From Hormiphora californensis (lineage: Eukaryota; Ctenophora; Tentaculata; Cydippida; Pleurobrachiidae): 64,000 nucleotides of DNA. Shown one piece after another: positions 24,886 through 34,051 of this stretch; position 1 is the stretch's first letter, and the number at the start of each line of letters is the position of its first letter. Made by a program: the position numbers and the translations under genes. Below the pieces are notes generated by a model, which saw only the letters and a list, made by a program, of their open reading frames with translations, made no database searches and was not told the origin of the DNA. Location of the stretch: assembly GCA_020137815.1 (NCBI GenBank), contig CM035358.1, positions 2,407,321-2,471,320 of the forward strand, in the 5' to 3' direction.

Positions 24886-25399
24886 GAAGAGAGAGAGAGA
24901 AAGAGAGAGAAAGAGAAACTCGTATATTGTGTACATTTGTTGAGTGAAGAACTTTCATTGTAAATTTTTCTGGACTTGTAATCCCCCAATTCTCTTGTAA
25001 CATACACACATCCCCCCATTGTTATACCTCTTTGTGTCCCCCCATTTTGTGTTAATATATGAACGTTATGATATATAACATTTGGTTTTTTATCTCTCCC
25101 CCTCCCACTGGCTGCAATTGCACTCTCTTTGCACTCTCTTTTTGCACTCTGTTTTGGGTGTCTCACATTTGCTGAAAAAGTTACACCCACACTCGAGAGC
25201 TGAATTGAATAGCCCGCGCCCGCGCACAAAGGGGTCTACTGTGAATCGACCGACATATGGCTCGGCTACATACTGTGAACATTCAACTGAACAAATTTCT
25301 GTGCGCGCGGGGCCGCGATTGTGGGTGTCACTCAACAAAATGTACCGGGTGTTACGCCAAAACCGTGACACACTGACCCGTAACACCTCCCTTCTAGCT
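24886..25399. other. LKB1 3' region and SGTA upstream region
   Basis: A short GA tract follows the LKB1 stop. The SGTA promoter must lie here. An in-frame ATG at 25340 precedes the chosen SGTA start; a pyrimidine-rich CTTCTAG ends two bases before ATG 25400 and suggests the upstream part is intronic. Confidence 0.6.
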
Positions 25400-27570
25400 A
25401 TGACTCAACAGGAGCGGCTGAGTTTCGCCATCATCCAGCATCTCAACCACCTGACAGAGAGTGGTGCGATCAGCGGTGAATCTGCCGAGAGTCTTTCAGG
25501 TTAGTGGCGAGAGAATTAGTTACTCAAACTAGAGCGAGAGTTTGACATCTTATCCGGTTCACTAACACTTCTCCCTCTCCCAGTTGCTGTTCAGTGTTTA
25601 ACTGAATCACTAGGAGTGGACGTGAATGATGCCGTCCAGTCAGCCTCCCTCAAAGTAGACCGACCCCTTCAGACGATATTCGATACGGCCTATCCTGCAC
25701 CTGTAGCACCCAAAAAGGTAACTATATTGTACCACCTTTCTTAGCCTGTCATACTGTTCTCTCTCTCGCCCTCTTTTCTGCCCATTACCCCATTTCTCTC
25801 ACCAGGTTTCAAAAGATGAGGAAGCCAGAGCTGTGGGGCTCAAGGATCAGGGAAATGAGCTGATGAAGCAGAACAAATACGAGGAAGCCATCGAGAAATA
25901 CACGGCTGCAATTGATATCACTCCTAACCCAATCTTTTACTGTAACCGGGCGGCTGCTTTTTCAAAAATCCAGAATCACGATGGGGCTGTGAATGACTCA
26001 AAGGACGCCTTGAAACTTGACCCCAACTACAGTAAAGCATATGCCAGGATGGGCTTTGCTTACTTGAATATGAACCAGTTCAAAGATGCCGAGGAGGCGT
26101 ATGCAGCAGCTTGTAGGTTGGACCCTGGCAATCAGAATTATAAGGACAATCTGGACGCCGTGAGAGAGAAGATTAATGCTGGACCTACCAACCCTCTTGT
26201 AGCAGGACCTGGTAAGTTTCAAATACTTGTTTGTTATGTTTTAACCCTCCTTAAAGGGAGTTCGCGAAAAGGGGGTCGAGCTAGGCAAATACTAGTATGT
26301 CAAGTAGGCCCCGTCAACTACCAACCCATACCCAACTGCTCCCTACCTAATCCTACTGCTGGCTGGATTCGTATATTTTTCACATCATTGTGTATGTGTC
26401 ATACAGTACATCATTGTAAGACTAATACAATTCTCTCCAGGTGGTATGGCGGGTATGCCTGGAATGCCCCCTGGTATGCCCAACATGGCTGGCATGGATT
26501 TCTCTCAGATCCTCAACAACCCCGCCTTCATGAATATGGCCCAACAGTTCATGCAGGACCCGAACATGCAGGCTGCCTTTGGATCCATGGCTGAACAGTT
26601 TATGTCAGCAGGTGGGGTAGCCGCCCCTGAACCTGGCCAGATGCCAGCCGAGATGGATATCAACGCTATGATGAACAAGTTAGTATATTTGTGTCTAGTT
26701 GTTGTTGTGATGAGAGGGTTATATGTCTAGTTTTTTAATCAAAATGTTCTCAACCATGTTATTAACCATGTTATTCTATAGAATGACATGGTTGGAATTC
26801 TATGAAGACGTAATATTGGGGGGGGTCCAGCCCTAAAAAAAGCTAAAGGTACCCTGATTTTGGTCGATAGCGTTTTTTATTTTAGCTTTTTTTAGCTTTT
26901 TTTAGCTTTTTTTAGCCCTACTTTTTATGTTTTTTCAGCATTCATCTTGACACTTTTCCATTAAATTTTCATCCTTCCGGACGTCTATTGACTGCATTTG
27001 TTCATTTCCTGCACATTTTTTACCATAATCTACCGTTTATGTCCATACATAGCAATTTATGTATCCACCCCTACTGCTATTTTCTGGAGACATTTTTTCG
27101 ATAAAAATATTATTCAAATTTGATAAAAATAGTTTTAAAAAAGTTCAAAAAACGCTATAAAACGTTATAATAAAAGTTTAAAAAATTTGGCGTCAGCGGG
27201 ATTCGAACCTATATGAATCCACTAAAAACTCAATTTTAGCTTTTTTTAGCTTTTTTTAGCTTTTTTTAGCCTCAAAAAAGCTAAAAAAAAGCTAAATAAA
27301 GCTAAAAAAAGCTAAAAAAAGCTAAAAAAGCTAAAAAAAGCTAAAAAAAGCTAAAGGTACCCTGATTTTGGCCGTTAGCTTAGCTTTTTTTAGGGCTGGA
27401 CCCCCCCCAATATTTCCATCGTGATTGTTTATCCAAAACTCTCTCCCCACAGCCCAGCGTTGAGACAAATGGCAGAGAGTTTCGAGGCACAGAATCCTGA
27501 AATGTTGGCCCAATTAAGAAACCAATTCCGACCTCCCACAGATGACGACAACCCTCCTCCTTCAATATGA
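25400..27570 (+). CDS. SGTA: Small glutamine-rich TPR protein SGTA/SGTB type
   Basis: Five exons: 25400-25499, 25584-25717, 25806-26211, 26441-26678 and 27453-27570, for 331 residues (human SGTA 313). SGTA is a cytosolic co-chaperone that hands tail-anchored proteins to GET/BAG6 and binds Hsp70/Hsp90 tails. The N-terminal dimerisation domain starts MTQQERLSFAIIQHLNHL, like human RLAYAIIQFL. Three TPR repeats follow, with KDQGNELMKQNKYEEAIEKY, FYCNRAAAFSKI and YSKAYARMGFAYLNMNQF. The end is rich in Met, Gly and Pro (GMPGMPPGMPNMAGM) instead of Gln, with NNPAFMNMAQQFMQDPNMQA and NPEMLAQLRNQF. Whether it is closer to SGTA or SGTB cannot be told by eye. Intron 4 carries the large TIR element 26818-27408. 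Confidence 0.93.
26818..27408. mobile_element. GCTAAAAA element, full copy A, with tRNA-like 3' end
   Basis: About 590 bp with ends GGGGGGGTCCAGCCCTAAAA and its reverse complement. Long GCTAAAAAAA arrays lie near the ends, and a unique core lies between. AATATT lies directly outside both ends, a likely 6-bp target duplication. On the minus strand the core contains GGTTCGAATCC, a perfect Pol III B box, followed by CGCTGACGCCA and a T run. Copy B at 63118 is nearly identical in the opposite orientation. Confidence 0.85.
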
Positions 27571-28035
27571 AAGTCTCCTTGGTAACCCCCCTTAGAGACA
27601 CAGAGTTTAGTTGCCATGGCAATAGTCTTCCCCCTGTTTTGTTACTGCACTTGTTTGATCATGTTGAAACTAAAATATGTGTTATATTATATGGTAGATC
27701 CATGATAGTGAGTAGACCTCCCTGGCTGTGAGAGAGAGAGAGAGAGTGAGTTGTCTGTTTCTTTGTGTCTACTGTCTGTGAAAAAAGTGAGAGAGGAGAG
27801 AGATAAATGTGTTCAATTATGATGATAATTTGTGAAAAAAAGTTATTTTCTGTAATTTATTTTTTCCTTTTCTGATGACCATTTTATGATACAAAATATC
27901 CACGATGGACCTCTTATTTCCTTCCCGTACCTGCTATGATTTCCTGTCATTAACCTTTCCTTTCTAGCCCGCACAATTTCCTTTCTAACCCCCACAATTT
28001 CTTTTCTAACCCCCACAATTCCCCATGATCTAGCC
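27571..28035. other. SGTA to CDC5L intergenic interval
   Basis: Holds a short GA tract (about 27731-27747) and a triplicated TTTCTAACCCCCACAATT-like motif at about 27960-28022, just before CDC5L. No gene seen. Confidence 0.65.
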
Positions 28036-30375
28036 ATGCCTCGTGTGAACATAAAGGGTGGCATTTGGAAGAACACTGAAGATGAAATCCTCAAAGCGGC
28101 CGTTATGAAGTACGGCAAGAACCAATGGAGCCGAATTGCATCCCTTCTTCACAGAAAATCAGCTAAACAGTGCAAGGCACGATGGTACGAGTGGCTGGAC
28201 CCCAGCATCAAGAAGACTGAATGGAGTAGAGAGGAGGAGGAAAAGTTGCTCCATCTTGCCAAGTTGATGCCCACCCAGTGGCGGACTATTGCACCCCTTG
28301 TGGGGAGGACGGCAGCCCAGTGTCTGGAGCACTACCAACTCCTCTTGGACCAGGCCCAGAAGAAGGACGGTGAGGTTGATGATGCCCGGAGACTCCGTCC
28401 CGGTGAGATAGACCCCATCCCTGAGACGCGACCTGCCCGACCTGATCCCATTGACATGGATGAAGATGAGAAGGAGATGTTGGCGGAGGCGAGGGCCAGG
28501 TTAGCAAACACTCAGGGTAAGAAGGCCAAGAGGAAGGCGAGGGAGAAGCAGCTGGAGGAGGCGAGGAGGTTGGCAACTCTCCAAAAACGGAGGGAGCTCC
28601 AGGCAGCAGGGATTGAGGTGAGGAAGAAGAGGTTAAAGAAGGGGCACATTGACTACAATGCTGAGATCCCCTTTGAAAAGAAACCCGCACTTGGTTTCCA
28701 TGACACCACCACGGAACAGATTGATATCAGTCACCCTGACTACAAACGGCTCCGGTTACATGACATGGATGACAAGAGGCGAGATGAGGAGGAGGAGAGG
28801 AATAGAAGGAAGGATAAACAGAAGTTGGAGGGGCGCCAGAATGCTGATGCTCCCGGTGCGGTTCGACAACTCAACAAATCTAACATGATCAACCCGACCA
28901 GAAAACGGAGTAAACTAGTCCTTCCCGCTCCCCAAGTCAGCGAGGGAGAGTTAGAGGAGGTTGTGAAGATGGGTCGGACAAGTGAGGCGATTGCAGCTGA
29001 TGCCACAGCAGGAGGGGACGGTGCCTCCAACATGCTTCTCTCCAACTACACCTTTAACACACCCCAGATTGGTGCCACTCCCTCCAGAACACCCCGAACA
29101 CCCGCTACCCGAACATCTATCATGACAGAGGCAGCGAACATGCTGGCACTAACCAACACTGAAACACCCCTGAAGGGCGGTGCTAACACCCCTCTTGTTG
29201 ACGTTGATTTCGGAGGTGCTACCCCTGCCACAAAAGTGGCAGCTACCCCCAACACTGTTCTTGGGACTCCTGCGCTGGCTAGCTCCGTCCCGGCTACCCC
29301 TGGTGCTCCCGAAACCCCTTCCTCAGTACGGGATAAACTGAGTATAAATGCCCCAGGAGCGGGGGATACACCAATTGGTGTAGCTGGATCTGCTAACCTG
29401 AAGGCCTCACTCCGGGAAAGCCTGGCTAGTCTCCCGAAACCCGTCAACGATTTCGAGATTGTCCTACCTGAGAGTGAGAAAGAAGTGGAGGATGTGGGTG
29501 ATGATCACCAGGTCCGGGCATCTCGAATCCAAGACCAGGAGATACTGGATGAAATGACAGAGGAAGAGAAGAGACGGTTGGCGGCGGAACAGTGGAAGAG
29601 AGAGAATCAGGTGATTCAGAGGTCGCTTCCCCGGCCATCTGGGATAAACACAAGTATCCTCCGGGCGCACCTGGGTGAGGTTCAATTGTCAGCACTCCAG
29701 ACGGGAGAGGAGAAGATCAAGGAAGAGATGATCCTACTGCTGAAACATGACATGAAGAAACACCCTGTGGGAAGTAAACCTGCCCCGGTTGGCAATGCTC
29801 CAGATCTCCCCATTTACACTGATTCCGATCTTGAGAGGGCACGGGGACTGTTGAAAAGTGAGATGGAGACAGTTAAAAAGGGGATGAATCACGGTGATTT
29901 GACCCTGGATGCCTACACCCAGGTCTGGGAGGAGTGCTATCGTGAGGTGATGTTCAATGTATCCCAATGCAGGTACACCCGTGCTACTATGAGCAGCAAG
30001 AAGGACAAGATCGAGTTCCTGGAGAAGACCCTCGATGTAAACCGGCAGCTGATGACAAAGGAGGCGAAACAGGCGGCAAAGGTTGAGAAGAAGCTAAAGG
30101 TGACGTTGGGTGGGTACCAAGCAAAGTCCCTGGCTCTTACCAAGCAGGTTGATGAGATCAATGAACAATTGGATCAGGTCGAGATAGAGAATTACACGTA
30201 CAGTAGGCTGCGGAAGACTGAACAGGATATCATTCCATATCGGGTGTCCAGGTTACAGGATCACGTGTTGCGACAGGCGGAGAGGGAGAAAGTGTTGCAG
30301 GAACGGTTCAAGAGTCTGTTGCACCTACAGAGGGATCTGACTTTAGAGATTGCACGAATTGATGCTTCTCGATGA
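28036..30375 (+). CDS. CDC5L: Cell division cycle 5-like protein, spliceosome component
   Basis: A single exon of 779 codons (human 802). CDC5L is a core part of the Prp19 (NTC) complex in the catalytic spliceosome in the nucleus. Two Myb repeats open it: IKGGIWKNTEDEILKAAVMK with NQWSRIASLLHRKSAKQCKA, and WSREEEEKLLHLAKLMPTQW with GRTAAQCLEHY. A conserved basic region with KGHIDYNAEIPFEKKPALGF follows, then a Thr-Pro-rich stretch at about 335-440 with many TP sites. The C-terminal Myb_Cef region has IVLPESEKE, LPRPSGIN and LGEVQLSALQTGEE, then coiled coil. The start is the family MPRVNIKGG. The lack of introns is unusual for such a long gene. AATAAA at about 30487 is a probable poly(A) signal. 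Confidence 0.97.
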   Translation: MPRVNIKGGIWKNTEDEILKAAVMKYGKNQWSRIASLLHRKSAKQCKARWYEWLDPSIKKTEWSREEEEKLLHLAKLMPTQWRTIAPLVGRTAAQCLEHYQLLLDQAQKKDGEVDDARRLRPGEIDPIPETRPARPDPIDMDEDEKEMLAEARARLANTQGKKAKRKAREKQLEEARRLATLQKRRELQAAGIEVRKKRLKKGHIDYNAEIPFEKKPALGFHDTTTEQIDISHPDYKRLRLHDMDDKRRDEEEERNRRKDKQKLEGRQNADAPGAVRQLNKSNMINPTRKRSKLVLPAPQVSEGELEEVVKMGRTSEAIAADATAGGDGASNMLLSNYTFNTPQIGATPSRTPRTPATRTSIMTEAANMLALTNTETPLKGGANTPLVDVDFGGATPATKVAATPNTVLGTPALASSVPATPGAPETPSSVRDKLSINAPGAGDTPIGVAGSANLKASLRESLASLPKPVNDFEIVLPESEKEVEDVGDDHQVRASRIQDQEILDEMTEEEKRRLAAEQWKRENQVIQRSLPRPSGINTSILRAHLGEVQLSALQTGEEKIKEEMILLLKHDMKKHPVGSKPAPVGNAPDLPIYTDSDLERARGLLKSEMETVKKGMNHGDLTLDAYTQVWEECYREVMFNVSQCRYTRATMSSKKDKIEFLEKTLDVNRQLMTKEAKQAAKVEKKLKVTLGGYQAKSLALTKQVDEINEQLDQVEIENYTYSRLRKTEQDIIPYRVSRLQDHVLRQAEREKVLQERFKSLLHLQRDLTLEIARIDASR

Positions 30376-30675
30376 GACATATCGTACAGAGTGTTACCAG
30401 AATGAACTGTTACCAAGAGAATTATCAGAAAAATGAAGTCCATCCCGAGCCGATACTTGAAAAAACAATGTGCTATTTTTGTTGTAAATAAAAAAGAGAC
30501 TACTCTCATGTTATTGTGTGTGTTAATCTTCTGTGCCCAACTGTCAGATATCTCTAATTATCTCTATTTTATGATTGTATTATTTTACCTAACACCTCCT
30601 TGTTTTACTCCCCTCATCCCCTACTATCTTCACCCTCTCTAACCCAACACTCCTTCCTTTAGTAGCTAACACGAG
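30376..30675. other. CDC5L to RPS24 interval
   Basis: Holds the CDC5L 3' UTR and the RPS24 promoter and leader. A pyrimidine-rich CCTTCCTTTAG ends 13 bases before the RPS24 ATG and looks like a splice acceptor. Confidence 0.6.
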
Positions 30676-31068
30676 ATGGCCACCATCCGCACCCGTAAGT
30701 TCCTTACAAACCGGCTGCTGTCGAGACGACAGATGGTCGTGGATGTCATCCACCCTGGCAAGCCCAACCTGTCCAAGGCTGAACTGAAGGACAAACTCGC
30801 CACCATGTACAAGACTACCTCTGACGTTATCATGCCTTTCGGGTTCAAGACCGATTTCGGTGGTGGCAGGTCTACCGGATTCGCCCTGATCTACGATAAT
30901 GTCGATTCTCTCCAGAAGATTGAGCCTACCTACAGGCTCCAGAGGTTCCTCCCCAAGAAGGACAAGACCAGCGGACGACGACAGAGGAAAGAGTTGAAGA
31001 ACAGGAAGAAGAAGGTGAAGGGCAAGAAGAAGACCGAGATGGGATCGTGCAAGCGAAACGGACAGTAG
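30676..31068 (+). CDS. RPS24: 40S ribosomal protein S24 (eS24)
   Basis: A single exon of 130 residues, close to the human protein. It is a small ribosomal subunit protein needed for pre-rRNA processing. [20 protein letters not shown] and [15 protein letters not shown] open it. [20 protein letters not shown] and [13 protein letters not shown] are diagnostic. The C-terminus is lysine- and arginine-rich, as expected. In many animals the first codons are on a separate exon; here the whole frame is on one exon, with an apparent acceptor just upstream. Confidence 0.97.
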   Translation: MATIRTRKFLTNRLLSRRQMVVDVIHPGKPNLSKAELKDKLATMYKTTSDVIMPFGFKTDFGGGRSTGFALIYDNVDSLQKIEPTYRLQRFLPKKDKTSGRRQRKELKNRKKKVKGKKKTEMGSCKRNGQ

Positions 31069-31345
31069 AAAGGGAGCTTCCGTTTTTAGACTTTCTGTTT
31101 TTATTTATTCAGAAAACAAAAGATAATGTGTTTTGACGAAGTTTTGGAGTTCAATAACTCTTGGGCACACAGTCCTACTTTCTCTCTCCCATCCCCCAGC
31201 AACTGTCGTGACAGTTTCTTTCTGAAATCGGGAAGATGTAGGACTTTGTGCCCAAACCCAATTTATATTGGGCATATTTCTATCTCTCTTGCTCTCTCTC
31301 TATCTCTCTTGCTCTATCTATCTCTAACCTCTCTCTATCTCTCTT

Positions 31346-31381
<36 letters not shown>

Positions 31382-31428
31382 TTCCCCATTATCTCCCAAT
31401 TATTCTACTCTCTCCTATCCAGCAGATC

Positions 31429-33556
31429 ATGTCAGAAGGACCGCCACCTAACATAGTGGAAGAAAGGCGAGGTCCTGTCTTACTGATGGATGCTCCACCT
31501 CCCAACCATCCCCCTCCAAGTACTGGAGGAGGAGGAGGTCCATTTCCTGGTGGAGGGGGTCCCCCAGGTGGAGGTGGTTTCAAGATGACAGACGGAGATT
31601 GGGCTTGTGATATTGATGGGTAGGTCCCCTCAACCTTAGTCCTTGTCATCCCCTTTCCACAGTACCCCATTGTTCTTTATCTGAACATCCCTCTCACCCA
31701 AATATTATCCTCCACCCTTTTTACCTTTCTCGACCCACTCTTTCACCTCCCTCATCTCCTCCCTTGGGCCTTGCATTGCTCGACCCTGTCTCACATCAAA
31801 AAGGGTTTGAACAAAACATCCCCTCCTCTCAGATGTGGCAACATCAACTACGCCCGGAGGACTGAGTGTAATAGGTGTAAAGCCCCGAAACCGATATCAG
31901 CTAAGGGCAAGAAGCCGGGTGGCATGACAATCGGGAAACAGCTGGCAGAGAAAAGCAAGGGACTCTTTTCAGCTGATGATTGGCAGTGTTCCACGTGTGG
32001 AAATGTTAACTGGGCCAGACGGTCAGGTACTAACACTTTCATGTTTTCCCACACCCCTGTCCAGTGTCCCTTCCCCGTTTTTTAACAATGCTCCTTTTAT
32101 TCGATAAATTGATTTTCCGGGATCTGATCTGCTGTAATTTACCCCCGTCCTCTTATCCAGATTGTAACGTGTGCAAGGTGCCCAAAGTCGGCAAGATAGA
32201 AGAAAGGACGGGAGCGGGTGGAGGGTTTAACGAGCGGGGAATTGTTGAGTACAAGGAGAGGGTGGATAGTGACGGGGAATATGATGACGTAAGTATGACA
32301 GAAACTCCCAAATTCAATGCCTATCAGTTCTTGTATAAAATCTTGTCTCTCACACTCCCACTACCTTGCCACATCGAATCCCAACCATCTTCATGTTACA
32401 TGTTTCCAACTTTAATTCCACAATATAATACCAACATCCTTCTTCCCTCAGTTTGGTAGAAAGAAAAAGAAAAGGACCGGCGGTGGTGGTGAACCTACAA
32501 CACCCACAACACCAGCCCCTTCCTTCCCTCCCAGACCATCAGCCCCTAGACAACTATCTACCACCGCTAGACAACTATCTGCTGCTGCCATTGAGAAGGA
32601 GGAGGAGGAGTCAGGGGAAGAGGAGGACATGAGCCGATATGCCCTGGATGATTCTGAAGAAGAAGAGGGGAGGTAAGGTAATCTCCGGACCAAGGTGATT
32701 ATATCTTTTTTACACTATCTCAGAGAGATGTCCTTGGAAATGCTTTGAGGTTTCATGCTGCGTGACCTGTTTTGGCCAATCTCAGATCAGATTGTTGAGT
32801 TATGATTGGATAATTCAGGTCACGTGAGGCAGATCCTGGCTTTTTCTTGGGCTCCTCATCATGTCTTTCTCTTTTACTCCTCGTTTTTCTGTCTTGTGTC
32901 TATATTTTGGTGTTTAGTTCCTGTTAATTTCAGTTCATCAAGCTCATCTTCGTCTGAAGAGGAAGCTCCTGCCAAGAAAAAGGAAAACACCTCTCCTAAA
33001 AGGTTAGTTCCTCCCCCAATCAGGTTTCAACTTTCATAATACAGTCGGACCCCGATTTAGTGGCATCCTCGGGGGGGGGGGGGGGGGGGGGAAATCCTGC
33101 CACTAAATCGGGGTCCGACAGTACCTTTTGACAATCCAATTTCTAAAATCCTTAAAATCCTAAAACTTTTGAAATCTAACCACGCCTCTCCTCTGCAGTT
33201 CAAAATCCAAGAACGGTAGATCTCGAGGAAGGTCGAATAGTGAAGAGCGTGATAAACGACGGAGACGTAGATCATCCTCATCATCTCCCAAGAGGGGACA
33301 TACGTCACGTGATAAATCACGCGATAAGAGTAAATCACGTGATAAAAGCAAATCACGTGATAGGAAGAGACGGTCCCGATCCCGATCGAGAGACAGAAGG
33401 CGTTCCCGGTCCCGATCGAGAGACAGGAGGCGGTCTAGAGAGGGAAGGGATGATAAGAGAAGGAGATCCAGATCACCACGTCGTGATAGTAGGAGCTCCA
33501 AATCTCGGAGGTCCTCACCGCCACGTGATAGAAGGAGGAGGAGATCATCTAGTTAG
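31429..33556 (+). CDS. ZRANB2: Zinc finger Ran-binding domain protein 2
   Basis: Six coding exons: 31429-31619, 31833-32026, 32161-32288, 32452-32672, 32934-33002 and 33199-33556, about 386 residues (human 330). ZRANB2 is a nuclear SR-like factor; its RanBP2 fingers bind AGGUAA RNA at 5' splice sites. Finger one is GDWACDIDGCGNINYARR with NRCKAP. Finger two is DDWQCSTCGNVNWARRSDCN with CKVPK. ERTGAGGGFNERGIVEYKER then DGEYDDFGRKKKK follow, as in human. An acidic segment with SRYALDDSEEEE precedes a C-terminal RS domain full of RSRSRSRD and SRDKSKSRDK. The N-terminus has a Pro/Gly-rich extension of about 50 residues not seen in vertebrates. Phases agree at all junctions. A GTACGG donor lies just after the stop, so a 3' UTR intron or alternative end is possible. 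Confidence 0.95.
33042..33121. mobile_element. pogo-like MITE, CAGTCGG family, in a ZRANB2 intron
   Basis: 80 bp with CAGTCGGACCCCGATTTAGT at the left, CACTAAATCGGGGTCCGACAG at the right and TA on both sides. The centre is a run of about 22 G. It sits in the last ZRANB2 intron (33003-33198). Confidence 0.8.
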
Positions 33557-34050
33557 CAGGTACGGGGATTGTTCGTTAGACAAATATATATTACAACAAA
33601 ATAATACAACTGTATTTTGGACTTTGAAGTTTTAAAGCTGCCAAACAACGACGTTTTAAACCATATAATCAGCTCCATTTCAGGAATGATTTGATTCATT
33701 ACGAGCCAAGTTTACAGCTGAAGAAGACACGTCCAGCGGTATCAGTGATCAGAAGAAGAAGAAGAAGAAAGGAAGAAGAACCTCGCCCATGTTATAACTC
33801 AGAGAATAGAAGGAGCCATTTTGTGAAAAAAGAAACTATTGTATTTATGAACACAACAAAATATATATATGAAAATCCAGAAATATGGAGACAATCGCAC
33901 GCACTTTTCAGTTTTGATGTGTCTATTATGTGATATTGTGAATTTTCCTAACATTAATTAATAACGCTTATGTGAGCTGTCGTCACGTGCAACACGAAAA
34001 AACCCTATTGGGTTTTACAATATTTTCCACGGTCATAGCTCTACCTTGGT
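33557..34050. other. ZRANB2 3' region
   Basis: Probable 3' UTR and downstream sequence. A TTTCAG acceptor at about 33678-33683 could pair with the donor after the stop codon. No separate gene seen. Confidence 0.5.
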
Positions 34051-34051
34051 A

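Noticed and set aside
25082-25399. N-terminal extension of SGTA from 25082
   Set aside because: Family similarity begins at ATG 25400, and a splice-acceptor-like CTTCTAG lies two bases before it.
28286-29695. Minus-strand frames of 73-134 codons under CDC5L
   Set aside because: Shadow frames of a strongly conserved plus-strand coding exon; the same is true of plus-strand frames under TKFC.
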